A stretch of DNA of 64,000 bases from Micromonospora sp. NBC_01740 (GCF_035920365.1 NZ_CP109150.1:4650001-4714000), one strand, 5' to 3'; positions 23,673-32,325 are shown, numbered from the stretch's first letter. Notes: a model not told the origin generated them from the letters alone. Numbers and translations are program-made.

Positions 23673-25487
23673 ATGACCGCCGCCGCTCCCGTGACGACCG
23701 CCGACGACCCCGTGCCGACCGCCGCCGGCGGTCCGGGCGCCCCCGTGGACGACCGGCGGATCGGCCTGGTCGCCCTGCTGCCGTACCTGCGCGCCCACCG
23801 CGGCACCCTCGCCGTGGTGGGCGCGCTGTCGCTGGCCGGCGCGGCGGCGTCACTGGCACAACCGCTGCTCACCCGCTCGGTGCTGGACGGGCTCTCCGGC
23901 AGCCGATCGGTGGCCGGCCTGGTCGCGGCGCTGGTCGCCCTGGTGCTGGTGGCCGCGGCGATCGGCGGGGTGCGGGACTACCTGCTGCAACGCACCGCGG
24001 AGGGGGTCGTGCTGGGCACCCGGCGGCGGCTGGCCGGCCACCTGCTGCGGCTGCCGATCGCCGAGTACGACCGCCGCCGCACCGGCGACCTGCTCTCCCG
24101 CGTCGGCTCGGACACCACCCTGCTGCGCGCGGTGGTCACCTCCGGCCTGTTCGAGGTCGTCACCGGCGCCGTGATGGTGCTCGGCGCGGGGGGCGCGATG
24201 GTCCTGCTCGACCCGGTGCTGTTCGGGGTGACCCTGCTCGGGGTGGCCGCCGGCATCGGCATCGCCGTCGCCTTCGCCCACCGGGTGCGGGGCCTGGCCC
24301 GCGCCGCCCAGGAACGCGTCGGCGAGATGACCTCGGCGGTGGAACGCGCCATCTCCGCCGCCCGGACGATCCGGGCGGCGCGGGCGGAGCGGCGCGAGGC
24401 CGACGCGATCGGCGTCAGCGCCGCGCGGGCGTACGCGGCGGGCCTGCGGGTGGCCCGGGTGCAGGCGTTCGTCGGCCCGGCTAGCAGCGTCACCATCCAG
24501 GGGGCGTTCCTGCTGGTCCTCGGGGTGGGCGGGGCGCGGGTGGCGGCGGGCGCGATCACCGTCGGCGACCTGGTCGCCTTCATCATGTTCCTGTTCTTCC
24601 TGGTCCTTCCGCTCGGGCAGGCGGTGCACGCCTACACCCAGTTGCAGACCGGGCTGGGTGCGCTCCAGCGCATCGAGGAGATGCTCGCCGTGCCGGTCGA
24701 GGGGGCCGCGGACCGGCCCGCGTCCGTCCCGGCCCGGGCGCTGCCCGGCGGGGCCCCGGCGTCCGTCGAGTTCGACCGGGTGGGCTTCGGCTACCCCGGC
24801 GGCCCGCCGGTGCTGCACGAGGTGAGCTTCACCGTGCCGGCCGGCACCCGCACCGCCCTGGTCGGCCCGTCGGGCGCCGGGAAGTCGACGCTGCTGGCGC
24901 TGGTCGAGCGCTTCTACGAGGTCACCGAGGGCGCGCTGCGCATCGACGGGGTCGACGTGCGGGACCTGCCCCGCGACGCGCTGCGCGCCCGGATCGGCTA
25001 CGTCGAGCAGTCCGCGCCCGTGCTGGCCGGCACGCTGCGGGAGAACCTCCTGATCAGCGCGCCGGAGGCCACCGAGGCCCGGCTGCGCGCGGTGCTCGAC
25101 GAGGTCAACCTCGGCCACCTCGCCGAGCGCGCTCCCGAGGGGTTGGACGTGCAGGTGGGCGAGGGCGGGGTGCTGCTCTCCGGCGGCGAGCGGCAGCGGC
25201 TGGCGATCGCCCGCGCCCTGCTGGCCGGACCGCCGGTGCTGCTGCTCGACGAGCCGACCAGCAACCTCGACGCCCGCAACGAGGCCGCGCTGCGCCGGGC
25301 CATCGACGCGGTCGCCGCCCGGCGCACCCTGCTGATCGTGGCGCACCGCCTCTCCACCGTCGTCGACGCCGACCAGATCGTGGTGCTCGACGGCGGCCGG
25401 GTGGCGGCCACCGGCACCCACGACGAGCTGACCGGGACCAGCCCGCTCTACCGTGAGCTGGCCACGCACCAGCTCCTGGTGAGCTGA
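23673..25487 (+). CDS. ABC exporter, fused membrane and ATPase domains
   Basis: 604 residues. Six membrane helices (about residues 30-310) precede a complete ATPase: Walker A GPSGAGKST, Q loop YVEQSAPVLAGTLRENLL, signature LSGGERQRLAIARALL, Walker B VLLLDEPTSNLD and His loop VAHRLST. It is a half-transporter of the MsbA/LmrA type that dimerises and exports lipids, peptides or drugs. The ATG at 23673 is preceded by TACCGT and has no Shine-Dalgarno site. It stands alone, 51 bases after the MDR gene and 97 before secA2. The substrate cannot be told from sequence. Confidence 0.93.
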   Translation: MTAAAPVTTADDPVPTAAGGPGAPVDDRRIGLVALLPYLRAHRGTLAVVGALSLAGAAASLAQPLLTRSVLDGLSGSRSVAGLVAALVALVLVAAAIGGVRDYLLQRTAEGVVLGTRRRLAGHLLRLPIAEYDRRRTGDLLSRVGSDTTLLRAVVTSGLFEVVTGAVMVLGAGGAMVLLDPVLFGVTLLGVAAGIGIAVAFAHRVRGLARAAQERVGEMTSAVERAISAARTIRAARAERREADAIGVSAARAYAAGLRVARVQAFVGPASSVTIQGAFLLVLGVGGARVAAGAITVGDLVAFIMFLFFLVLPLGQAVHAYTQLQTGLGALQRIEEMLAVPVEGAADRPASVPARALPGGAPASVEFDRVGFGYPGGPPVLHEVSFTVPAGTRTALVGPSGAGKSTLLALVERFYEVTEGALRIDGVDVRDLPRDALRARIGYVEQSAPVLAGTLRENLLISAPEATEARLRAVLDEVNLGHLAERAPEGLDVQVGEGGVLLSGGERQRLAIARALLAGPPVLLLDEPTSNLDARNEAALRRAIDAVAARRTLLIVAHRLSTVVDADQIVVLDGGRVAATGTHDELTGTSPLYRELATHQLLVS

Positions 25488-25570
25488 GCGGTCCACGACC
25501 GCGACCCGCCCGGCGACGACACCCGCGCGGCGGCGCGCCGGGCGGGCCGCCAACGCGGGCTCCGGTCGCG

Positions 25571-25576
25571 TACCGT
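25571..25576 (+). promoter_or_regulatory. -10 hexamer TACCGT of a near-leaderless promoter
   Basis: Ends eight bases before the secA2 ATG at 25585. Confidence 0.5.
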
Positions 25577-25584
25577 TGCCGCTC

Positions 25585-27876
25585 ATGGGTGTGTCGCAAC
25601 GCTTGAAGACCAGGTTCCGCCGGTTCCTCCAGCGCCCGGGGACGACGGTCGACCTGGGGCCGCTGGAGAAGCTGCTGCCGGCCGTCGAGGCGCGCGAGGA
25701 CGAGCTGTCGGCGCTCGACGACGCCGAGCTGACCGAGGCCGCCGGCAAGGCCACGGGCTACGAGGAGATCTGCGCGATCGGCCGCGAGGCCGCCCGCCGC
25801 GGCCTCGACCAGCGGCCGTACGACGTGCAGCTGCTGGGCGCGATGGCGCTGCTCTCGGGCAAGGTCGCCGAGATGGCCACCGGTGAGGGCAAGACGCTCA
25901 CCGCGACCATCGCCGCCTACGGGCACGTCCGGCTGGGCAACGGCCCGGTGCACGTGCTCACCGTCAACGACTACCTGGCCCGGCGCGACGCCCTCTGGAT
26001 GGAGCCGGTCTACAAGCTGCTCGGCCTGAGCGTCGGCTGGGTCAACGAGGCGTCCACCCCGCAGGAGCGGCGCGACGCGTACGCCTGCGACGTCACCTAC
26101 GTCTCGGTCAGCGAGGCCGGCTTCGACTACCTGCGCGACCAGCTCGTCACGGACGTGGAGGACCGGGTGCAGCCGCCGCTGCGCACGGCGATCGTCGACG
26201 AGGCCGACTCGATCCTCATCGACGAGGCCCGGGTGCCGATGGTCCTCGCCGGCTCGGTCGCCGGCGAGCAGGACCCGGTGCACGCCGCCGCCGCGCAGGT
26301 GCGGGGCCTGCGCAAGGGCAAGCACTACACGGTGGCCGAGGACGGCCGCAGTGTCGCCTTCACCGCCGCCGGCCTGGCCGCCGTCGAGGCCAAGCTCGGC
26401 ATCGACCTGTACGACGAGGAGCACGTCGCGCAGCTGTCCGCCGTGAACGTGGCGCTGCACGCGCACGCCCTGCTGCACCGCGACGTCGACTACATCGTCC
26501 GCGACGGCTCCGTCGAGCTGATCGACGAGATGCGGGGCCGGGTCGCCCAGCGCCGCCGGTGGCCGGACGGGCTCCAGGCGGCCGTGGAGGCCAAGGAGGG
26601 CCTCGACGCCACCGCCGAGGGCGAGGTGCTCGGCACGATCGCCGTGCAGGCGTACATCGCGCTCTACCCCAAGGTGTGCGGCATGACGGCGACCGCGGTG
26701 CTGGTCGGCGACCAGCTCCGCGAGTTCTTCGGCCTCGAGGTGGCGGTGATCCCGCCGAACACCCCGTGCGTGCGCGAGGACGAGACGGACCGCATCTACG
26801 CCACCCGGGCCGAGAAGGAGGAGGCGCTGGTCGACGAGATCAAGCGCCACCACGAGCGCGGGCGGCCGGTGCTGGTCGGGACCCTGGACGTGAAGGAGTC
26901 CGAAGGGCTGGCGGCCGGCCTGAACGCCATCGGGGTGCCCTGCGTGGTGCTCAACGCGAAGAACGACGACGAGGAGGCGACGATCATCGCCGAGGCCGGC
27001 GCGTACGGCGCGGTGACCGTCTCCACCCAGATGGCCGGCCGGGGCGTCGACATCCGCCTCGGCGGCAGTGACCAGACCGACCGGGACCGGGTCGCCGAGC
27101 TGGGCGGCCTCTACGTCATCGGCAGCGGCCGGCACGACAGCCGGCGCGTCGACGACCAGCTGCGCGGCCGGGCCGGGCGGCAGGGCGACCCGGGCGGATC
27201 GGTCTTCTTCGTCAGCCTGGAGGACGACCTGGTCGCCCGGCACGCCGGCGACGCCGTTCCCGCCTCGCCCCGGATGAACGCCGACGGCCTGGTCACCGAC
27301 GACCAGGTCGAGTACGCCGTCGAGCACGCCCAGCGGGTCGCCGAGGGCGTCAACCACGAGATCCACCGCAACACCTGGCGCTACAGCGTCGTCATCGAGC
27401 AGCAGCGCAAGGCCCTCGCGGAGCGCCGGGAACGGCTACTGACCAGCGACGTCGCGGCGCTGATGCTGCTGGACCGGGTGCCGGAGAAGGCCGGCGAGAT
27501 GGACGAGGACCTGCTCGCCCGGGTCGCCCGCTCAATCGCCCTCTACCACCTCGACCGGCTCTGGACGGACCACCTCGCGGAGCTCTCCGAGGTGCGCGAG
27601 GGTGTGCACCTGCGCGCCCTGGGTCGGCTCGACCCGCTGGACGAGTTCCACCGGGCGGCCGTGCCGGCGTTCAACAACCTGATCCCGGAGATCGAGCGGC
27701 GGACGATCGAGACCTTCGAGGAGACCGAGTTCACCGACGACTGGGAGCCGGACGAGGCGAAGCTGGTGCGGCCGAGCGCGACCTGGACGTACCTCGTGCA
27801 CGACAACCCGTTCGGCTCGGAGCTGGACCGGTTGATCGCCTCGGTGGGGCGGCGGCTCAGCTCCGCGTCGCGCTGA
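25585..27876 (+). CDS. secA2: Accessory Sec translocase ATPase SecA2
   Basis: 763 residues, shorter than housekeeping SecA (about 900-950) and without the C-terminal zinc-binding tail. Walker A MATGEGKT (97-104), the DEAD-type box VDEADSILIDEA, the preprotein cross-linking region, the second helicase domain (STQMAGRGVDIRLGG; DQLRGRAGRQGDPG) and the helical scaffold (LDRLWTDHLAELSEVREGVHLRALG) are all intact. SecA2 drives export of a subset of proteins through the SecYEG pore in actinobacteria. ATG 25585 has TACCGT eight bases upstream. A strong terminator follows. No dedicated SecY2 or accessory factors are nearby. Confidence 0.93.
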   Translation: MGVSQRLKTRFRRFLQRPGTTVDLGPLEKLLPAVEAREDELSALDDAELTEAAGKATGYEEICAIGREAARRGLDQRPYDVQLLGAMALLSGKVAEMATGEGKTLTATIAAYGHVRLGNGPVHVLTVNDYLARRDALWMEPVYKLLGLSVGWVNEASTPQERRDAYACDVTYVSVSEAGFDYLRDQLVTDVEDRVQPPLRTAIVDEADSILIDEARVPMVLAGSVAGEQDPVHAAAAQVRGLRKGKHYTVAEDGRSVAFTAAGLAAVEAKLGIDLYDEEHVAQLSAVNVALHAHALLHRDVDYIVRDGSVELIDEMRGRVAQRRRWPDGLQAAVEAKEGLDATAEGEVLGTIAVQAYIALYPKVCGMTATAVLVGDQLREFFGLEVAVIPPNTPCVREDETDRIYATRAEKEEALVDEIKRHHERGRPVLVGTLDVKESEGLAAGLNAIGVPCVVLNAKNDDEEATIIAEAGAYGAVTVSTQMAGRGVDIRLGGSDQTDRDRVAELGGLYVIGSGRHDSRRVDDQLRGRAGRQGDPGGSVFFVSLEDDLVARHAGDAVPASPRMNADGLVTDDQVEYAVEHAQRVAEGVNHEIHRNTWRYSVVIEQQRKALAERRERLLTSDVAALMLLDRVPEKAGEMDEDLLARVARSIALYHLDRLWTDHLAELSEVREGVHLRALGRLDPLDEFHRAAVPAFNNLIPEIERRTIETFEETEFTDDWEPDEAKLVRPSATWTYLVHDNPFGSELDRLIASVGRRLSSASR

Positions 27877-27882
27877 CGCTCC

Positions 27883-27925
27883 GGGCCCCTTCCGGCGCCT
27901 TCGGGCACCGGAAGGGGCCCCTTTT
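27883..27925 (+). terminator. Intrinsic terminator after secA2
   Basis: GGGCCCCTTCCGG pairs perfectly with CCGGAAGGGGCCC (13 pairs) and is followed by TTTT, one of the few U-tailed terminators in the window. Confidence 0.85.
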
Positions 27926-27930
27926 GCGCC

Positions 27931-27956
27931 GTTTCGATCCCGGTTTGCGAGGGTAG
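27931..27956 (+). promoter_or_regulatory. SigB/SigF-type promoter: GTTT-N16-GGGTAG
   Basis: GTTT at 27931-27934, GGGTAG at 27951-27956, right after the secA2 terminator. Expected transcript start about 27963, upstream of the 23-codon leader ORF and the GAF-ANTAR gene. Confidence 0.7.
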
Positions 27957-27991
27957 TAGGCCGGGTCCGAGGAGTCGGGAGAGACCAGACG

Positions 27992-28063
27992 ATGGAACAC
28001 GTGACGGCGCCGGTCGGCCGTGCGGAAGCACGCCCCGGGACGGTGGGGGCTGTGGAGCGGTGA
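27992..28063 (+). CDS. Possible 23-residue leader peptide coupled to the ANTAR gene
   Basis: A 23-codon frame starts with ATG 27992, 12 bases after GGGAGAG, and its TGA overlaps the GTG start of the GAF-ANTAR gene by GTGA. The peptide is polar and Ala/Val/Arg-rich with no recognisable motif. The overlap suggests translational coupling, or a leader whose translation controls the downstream gene. It could also be chance. Confidence 0.35.
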   Translation: MEHVTAPVGRAEARPGTVGAVER

Positions 28064-28800
28064 ACCTGGAGATGTGGGACCCGGCGGTGGAGCGGCTCGG
28101 TGTCCTGGAGACCGCCGCCCTGCTGCGCGAGCTGACGGCCGCGCTGATCGCGGTCGAGGACTTCGACGAGGCGCTGGACGCGCTGGTGCGTACCGCCCGC
28201 GAGGCGGTGGCCGGCGTGAGCTGGTGCGGCTTCACCGCGCTGCGCGCCGGCGAACCGGCCGGGGTGGCGGCCTCCGACGCGCGCCTGGCGGGGCTGGACG
28301 ACCTGCGGCACGGCCCCGACTCGCCCGCGATGGACGCGATCCGGCGGCGGGAGATGATCCTCTCCGACCGGCTGGACCGCGAGGTGCGCTGGCCGTCCTG
28401 GACGCCGCGGGCCCGGGAGTTGGGCGTGCACGGGGTGATCTCCGCGCCGGTCGACGTCGACGAACAGGTGATCGGGGCGATCAACCTGTACGCCGGCCCC
28501 GACGACCTGCTCACCCCGGGGCACCAGCTCACCGCGATGCTGCTCGCCGAGCACGCCGGGCTGCTCCTCGCGGCGGTCCGCGACCGGGCGCGCAAGGCGG
28601 CCGAGGCCGGGGAACTGGAGCCCTCGGTGCTCGGCGACGGGGTGATCGGCCAGGCGATCGGCGTGATCATGACCCAGCGCGGCTGCGCGGCCGGCGAGGC
28701 GCTCGACGTGCTGCGCAGCGCGGCGTCGTCGCTGGACATCCCGCTGCGGGAGGTGGCCGACCGGCTGGTCGCCACCGTGTCGCGCCCCCGGGACAACTGA
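28060..28800 (+). CDS. GAF and ANTAR domain regulator
   Basis: 246 residues. A GAF-like sensory domain (about 15-180; LTAALIAVEDFDEALDALVRTAREAVAG and GVISAPVDVDEQVIGAINLYA) is followed by an ANTAR domain (about 187-240; GVIGQAIGVIMTQRGCAAGEALDVLRSAASSL). ANTAR binds paired RNA hairpins and acts by antitermination. GTG 28060 overlaps the stop of a short upstream frame; ATG 28072 is an alternative. A clear SigB-type promoter lies 104 bases upstream, so the regulator appears to be part of the stress regulon. Its RNA targets are not visible here. Confidence 0.87.
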   Translation: MNLEMWDPAVERLGVLETAALLRELTAALIAVEDFDEALDALVRTAREAVAGVSWCGFTALRAGEPAGVAASDARLAGLDDLRHGPDSPAMDAIRRREMILSDRLDREVRWPSWTPRARELGVHGVISAPVDVDEQVIGAINLYAGPDDLLTPGHQLTAMLLAEHAGLLLAAVRDRARKAAEAGELEPSVLGDGVIGQAIGVIMTQRGCAAGEALDVLRSAASSLDIPLREVADRLVATVSRPRDN

Positions 28801-28900
28801 ACCCGCCAGCCGGCCGGTGCTGCGGTGACGCCGCGGGCCCTCCGTGGCCGGCGTGACCATCGGGACCTGCGTGACGCTGGTGGCCGGCGGGCCGCGTGTC

Positions 28901-28926
28901 GTTTCGGCGTACGGGCGCCCGGGTAG
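28901..28926 (+). promoter_or_regulatory. SigB/SigF-type promoter: GTTT-N16-GGGTAG
   Basis: GTTT 28901-28904, GGGTAG 28921-28926, 40 bases before the DUF2231 start codon. Confidence 0.7.
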
Positions 28927-28966
28927 CACCCTGGACTGGTGACGTGTGCCTACCTGGGGAGGAACC

Positions 28967-29470
28967 ATGCAGAGCCGGCTGCGGGTGCAGGGGCACCCGA
29001 TCCAACCGATGCTGGTGACGTTCCCGTTCGGGCTCTTCGTGAGCGCGACCGTGTTCGACCTGACCGACGTGCTCGGCGGGCCGGCCTTCCTCGGTGAGGT
29101 GGGCTACTGGACGTCCGTGGCCGCCCTGGTCGCCGCCGCGCTGACCGCCGTGGCCGGCATGATCGACCTGTGGGACGTGCCGGTCGACCGGACCCGGCGC
29201 ACGGCGGTCACCTTCAACCTGGTGAACGTGGCGATGGCCGCGCTGTTCCTGATCTCCTGCCTAGTCCGCGCGGACGCGCCGCAGCGGGGCGCCTCCGTCG
29301 TGCTGCTGCTCACCGAGCTGGTGGCCCTGGGCATCGGCGCCGTCGGCGTCGCGCTGGGCGCCCGGCTGGTGCGCCGCTTCGACGCCGGTCGCCGGGCCGA
29401 GCCCACCACCTTCGACGCGCTCTCCAGCGCCTCCGACTCCACCGTCGACCTGGCTCACCACCGCCCCTGA
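28967..29470 (+). CDS. DUF2231 membrane protein
   Basis: 167 residues with four membrane segments. LRVQGHPIQPMLVTFPFGLFVSATVFDL at the N-terminus, with the conserved HPIQPMLVTFP, defines DUF2231, a family of small membrane proteins with possible haem or metal ligands (His and Asp in membrane segments) but no proven function. ATG 28967 has GGGGAGG six bases upstream. A SigB-type promoter precedes it. The polar C-terminal tail ends at a C-rich tandem repeat and the second 69-base element. Confidence 0.88.
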   Translation: MQSRLRVQGHPIQPMLVTFPFGLFVSATVFDLTDVLGGPAFLGEVGYWTSVAALVAAALTAVAGMIDLWDVPVDRTRRTAVTFNLVNVAMAALFLISCLVRADAPQRGASVVLLLTELVALGIGAVGVALGARLVRRFDAGRRAEPTTFDALSSASDSTVDLAHHRP

Positions 29471-29488
29471 CCCCCCACCCCTGCCCGG

Positions 29489-29560
29489 CCCCGCTCCGTC
29501 CGTCCCGCCCCGCCCCGCTCCGTCTGCCCCGCCCCGCCCCGCTCCGTCCGCCCCGCCCGC
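29489..29560. repeat. C-rich tandem repeat, period 24, three copies
   Basis: Units starting CCCCGCTCCGTC at 29489, 29513 and 29537. It occupies the same place relative to the 69-base element as the period-22 repeat at 12.0 kb, although the unit sequence differs. Confidence 0.7.
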
Positions 29561-29572
29561 CCCGGCGGCGCC

Positions 29573-29641
29573 GATCATGCAGCTGTGGTGGCCGGTTGAG
29601 GACTGTTCGCCCCTTTCGCGGGGCGCCACAACTGCATGATC
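29573..29641. repeat. 69-base inverted-repeat element, copy 2
   Basis: Same length and ends as the copy at 12094-12162 but in the opposite orientation. The arms pair as GATCATGCAGCTGTGG with CCACAACTGCATGATC (two mismatches). On its right a G-rich tract (29648-29690) leads to the stop codon of the opposing gene. Confidence 0.85.
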
Positions 29642-29695
29642 GACGAGGCTGGGGGTGGGCGGGGCGGTGCTGGGGGCAGCTAGCGGGGGAGAGGG

Positions 29696-30655
29696 CTAGC
29701 GGGGGTGGGGGTGGGATTCGGCGTGGTGGGCGGCGAGGACGTCCGCGCCGAAGTCGCTGGCCGGGCGGCGCAGGACGGTGTGCGCGTGGTTGCCGTCGTC
29801 GGTGGTGTTGTCGTACTCGATGAGCAGGTCGTCGCCCTGCACGCGGTAGTAGTGGCGCCGGCCGGGCGCCGTCGGGCCGGCCCAGGCGAAGTGCAGCTGC
29901 CCGGAGTCCAGCCGGCGCGCCTCCCGGACCGCCAGCTCGGGTGGGAGCCGGTCCAGGTAGAGCGCCACGAGCTGGTCCAGCAGGGCCCGCCCGGTGGGCC
30001 CGAGCCGGTCGGCGGGCACCCCGAGCGGCTCCAGCGGCCCGTCCACCCGGGCGCGGGTGGCGCTGATGATGTCCCCGGGCGCCTCGTCGGCGACGATCGC
30101 CGCCGTCCGGCCCGCCGGGCCCATCGCGTCGAGCAGGGCGCGGGCCAGGTCCTCCTCCACGCCCAGCGGCCGGGAGACCGGGCGGCCGGCGTACCGGACG
30201 GTGGCCGGGTTGGCGCCGAGGAAGATCGGCGCGGGGGAGACCTGGTCGGCCACCACGGTCATGCTCACCGAGAGGTGGTGCCCCTCCAGGCGCCACGCCC
30301 AGGCGTCGTCGCGGGCCGGGTCGCCGAAGACTGCCACCCAGTAGTCGCCGCTGTGCCGGCCCCGGCGCCATCCCTCCGCCCGGTCCAGCACCTCCTCCAG
30401 CGCGACGATGGCCATCGCCTGGGCGTACGCCGGTGGGCTCAGCGCGGTGGCCAGCAGCCGGTGCGCGGCCTTGCGCCCGGCGCGGTCGAGGTCGGCCAGG
30501 CAGACCCCGGGCCGGGGTCGCGGCCGGTACTCGAGCCAGCGGCGGGCCGCCTCGTCGTCGAACCGGTGGGTGGCCTGGGCGCGGGCGGGTTCGTCCAGCG
30601 CGGCCAGCAGCGCCGTGGCGGCGGTGCGCATCTGTTCGGGCAGCGGATCCTCCAC
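29696..30655 (-). CDS. DUF3500 domain protein
   Basis: 319 residues. RPRPRPGVCLADLDRAGRKAAHRLLATALS, AMAIVALEEVL, SGDYWVAVFGDP, WAWRLEGHHLSVSMTVV, FLGANPATVRYAGRPV and HFAWAGPTAPGRRHYYRVQGDDLLIEYDN are hallmarks of DUF3500, a widespread family of unknown function that often bears signal peptides elsewhere; this copy has none. GTG 30655 is preceded at six bases by TATACA, implying a leaderless message. The gene lies 45 bases downstream of the ankyrin gene on the same strand. Confidence 0.88.
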   Translation of the reverse strand: MEDPLPEQMRTAATALLAALDEPARAQATHRFDDEAARRWLEYRPRPRPGVCLADLDRAGRKAAHRLLATALSPPAYAQAMAIVALEEVLDRAEGWRRGRHSGDYWVAVFGDPARDDAWAWRLEGHHLSVSMTVVADQVSPAPIFLGANPATVRYAGRPVSRPLGVEEDLARALLDAMGPAGRTAAIVADEAPGDIISATRARVDGPLEPLGVPADRLGPTGRALLDQLVALYLDRLPPELAVREARRLDSGQLHFAWAGPTAPGRRHYYRVQGDDLLIEYDNTTDDGNHAHTVLRRPASDFGADVLAAHHAESHPHPR

Positions 30656-30661
30656 CGACCC

Positions 30662-30667
30662 TGTATA
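30662..30667 (-). promoter_or_regulatory. -10 hexamer TATACA of a leaderless promoter
   Basis: Minus-strand TATACA ends six bases before GTG 30655 of the DUF3500 gene. Confidence 0.5.
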
Positions 30668-30700
30668 CCGGGCGCGGACCGGATGCGCCGGGCGTCGGCG

Positions 30701-31099
30701 TCAGCCGGTCGGCGCGGCCAGCAGCGCGAGCATCTCGGGCAGGTCGAAGAAGCGGGCGGTCTCCACCGCCGACGGGTTGCCGTGGTGCGGGTCGGCCCCG
30801 GCGGCGAGCAGCGCCCGGACGGCCTCGGCGCTGCTGCGGAAGGTGGCGGCGGCCAGCGCCGTCTGGCCCCGGTCGTTGGTCCGGGAGTGGTCGGCGCCGC
30901 GGGCGAGCAGCGCGGCGACGGTCTCGGCGTGGGCGTGGTACGCCGCGAGGATCAGCAGGGTGTCGCCCTTGTCATTGGTCAGGTCGATCGGCAGCCCCGC
31001 GTCGACGTAGTCGGCGAGTTCGGCGGTGGCCCCGTCGCGGGCCAGGTCGAACATCCGGTGCGCGAACGCCAGCGTCTCCGCGTCGAGTTCCTCACTCAC
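30701..31099 (-). CDS. Ankyrin-repeat protein
   Basis: 132 residues with about three ankyrin repeats after a short helical start (LAFAHRMFDLARDG): DAGLPIDLTNDKGDTLLILAAYHAHAETVAALLARGAD, then HSRTNDRGQTALAAATFRSSAEAVRALLAAGAD, then HHGNPSAVETARFFDLPEMLALL. Small ankyrin proteins of this kind act as binding partners. GTG 31099 has the hexamer TAACCT six bases upstream and no ribosome site, so the mRNA is probably leaderless. Confidence 0.88.
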   Translation of the reverse strand: MSEELDAETLAFAHRMFDLARDGATAELADYVDAGLPIDLTNDKGDTLLILAAYHAHAETVAALLARGADHSRTNDRGQTALAAATFRSSAEAVRALLAAGADPHHGNPSAVETARFFDLPEMLALLAAPTG

Positions 31100-31105
31100 C
31101 GGTCC

Positions 31106-31111
31106 AGGTTA
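31106..31111 (-). promoter_or_regulatory. -10 hexamer TAACCT of a leaderless promoter
   Basis: Minus-strand TAACCT ends six bases before GTG 31099 of the ankyrin gene. Confidence 0.55.
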
Positions 31112-31204
31112 GTCGGACGCTCCCCTGGTGCGTTGCTCGGCCGGCCTGCCGGGTGGATCCGCCGGTCCGCCGCTGCCGCGTCCCAGCCCCTGGGAATGCC
31201 TACT

Positions 31205-31219
31205 AAACCAATAGGGTTT
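31205..31219. promoter_or_regulatory. AT-rich inverted repeat AAACC-N5-GGTTT upstream of cysteine dioxygenase
   Basis: The palindrome lies just before a -10-like TATGCT (31226-31231) and 46 bases upstream of the dioxygenase start, where a repressor would block transcription. It stands out in a GC-rich background. Confidence 0.45.
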
Positions 31220-31264
31220 GCAGCCTATGCTTGGTCGACGCACCGCCGAACCGCGAGGACCGCC

Positions 31265-31720
31265 ATGCCCGACCGACGCCCACCCGACCTGCTCGCCACC
31301 GCCCGGCGGTGGGCCGCCGACCCCGCCCGCTGGCCGGTGCCGCTGCGCTTCGACCCGGTCTCCCGCTGGTACGCCCGGCTCGCGCACGAGACCGACCACG
31401 AGGTGTGGGCGCTGAGCTGGCTGCCCGGCCAGGGCACCGATCTGCACGACCACGGTGGCTGCGGCGGCGCGTTCCTGGTCGTCTCCGGAGTCCTGACCGA
31501 GGAGGCGGTCGGCGGGGGCGTGCTCCGCCCGCACCGGCTGCCGGCCGGGTCCGGGCGTCGCTTCGGCCCGCGGCACGTGCACCTGGTGTCCAACCGGGAC
31601 GACGAGCCGGCGGTGAGCGTCCACGTCTATCGGCCCGCACTGCGCCGGATGACCAGCTACCGGCTCACCGACGGCCGGCTGCGCGTCGCCGAGGTGGCCG
31701 AGGCCGGGGTGGCCTGGTGA
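31265..31720 (+). CDS. Cysteine dioxygenase family protein
   Basis: 151 residues of the cupin fold. [20 protein letters not shown] supplies His61 and His63, and [10 protein letters not shown] supplies the third iron ligand (His104 or His106), the pattern of thiol dioxygenases that oxidise cysteine to cysteine sulfinate. [36 protein letters not shown] is typical of actinobacterial members. ATG 31265 follows GAGGACCGCC. The rhodanese gene follows after 110 bases, a common pairing for cysteine and sulfur handling. An AT-rich inverted repeat overlaps the promoter region. Confidence 0.88.
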   Translation: MPDRRPPDLLATARRWAADPARWPVPLRFDPVSRWYARLAHETDHEVWALSWLPGQGTDLHDHGGCGGAFLVVSGVLTEEAVGGGVLRPHRLPAGSGRRFGPRHVHLVSNRDDEPAVSVHVYRPALRRMTSYRLTDGRLRVAEVAEAGVAW

Positions 31721-31830
31721 GCGCGGCGCCGTCGCGCCCGGGCCGCCCGCGACCCCCTGCGCGCCGCCCGCCCCGCGCCGGCGGCCCGCCGTCGTACGTG
31801 CACCGTCAGCAACCAGTGGAGGGAACGACC

Positions 31831-32325
31831 ATGCCGCAGACCGACGACCCGCACGCGTGTCCGGCCCCGGTGGCGCCGCCGGGCTCCCGGGGCATCGACG
31901 AGATCCTGGCCGCCGCCCGGGTGCGGCTGGACCGGCTGGACCCGGAGCGCGCACACCTGGCGCACCGGGGCGGGGCCCTGCTGGTGGACATCCGCCCGGC
32001 CGCCCAGCGGGCCGCCCACGGCACCGTGCCCGGCTCGCTGGTGATCGAGCGCAACGTGCTGGAGTGGCGGTTCGACCCCCGCTGTCCGGCCCGGCTGCCG
32101 CAGGCCGTCGGCTACGACCTGCGGGTGATGGTCATCTGTCAGGAGGGCTACACCTCCTCGCTGGCCGCCGCCGCCCTCCAGGATCTCGGGCTGCGCCACG
32201 CCACGGACGTCGTCGGCGGCTTCGTCGCCTGGCGGCTCGCCGGCCTGCCCGTGCTCGGCCCCACCCCGCCGCAGCCCACGTCCACCCCCGCGCCCCCGGT
32301 GACCGCCGGTCGGGCGCCGTCCTGA
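31831..32325 (+). CDS. Rhodanese-like sulfurtransferase
   Basis: 164 residues with a single rhodanese domain: [36 protein letters not shown], then the active-site loop CQEGYTSS with Cys103 as persulfide carrier, and [13 protein letters not shown] at the C-terminus. It moves sulfane sulfur in the cytosol. ATG 31831 has GGAGGG seven bases upstream. Its position behind cysteine dioxygenase suggests a joint role in sulfur overflow. The C-terminal Pro/Thr tail is probably disordered. Confidence 0.9.
   Translation: MPQTDDPHACPAPVAPPGSRGIDEILAAARVRLDRLDPERAHLAHRGGALLVDIRPAAQRAAHGTVPGSLVIERNVLEWRFDPRCPARLPQAVGYDLRVMVICQEGYTSSLAAAALQDLGLRHATDVVGGFVAWRLAGLPVLGPTPPQPTSTPAPPVTAGRAPS

Noticed and set aside
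29705..31720. A 671-residue plus-strand frame ending in cysteine dioxygenase
   Set aside because: The first 520 residues are antisense to DUF3500 and ankyrin genes; the dioxygenase has its own ATG and ribosome site at 31265.
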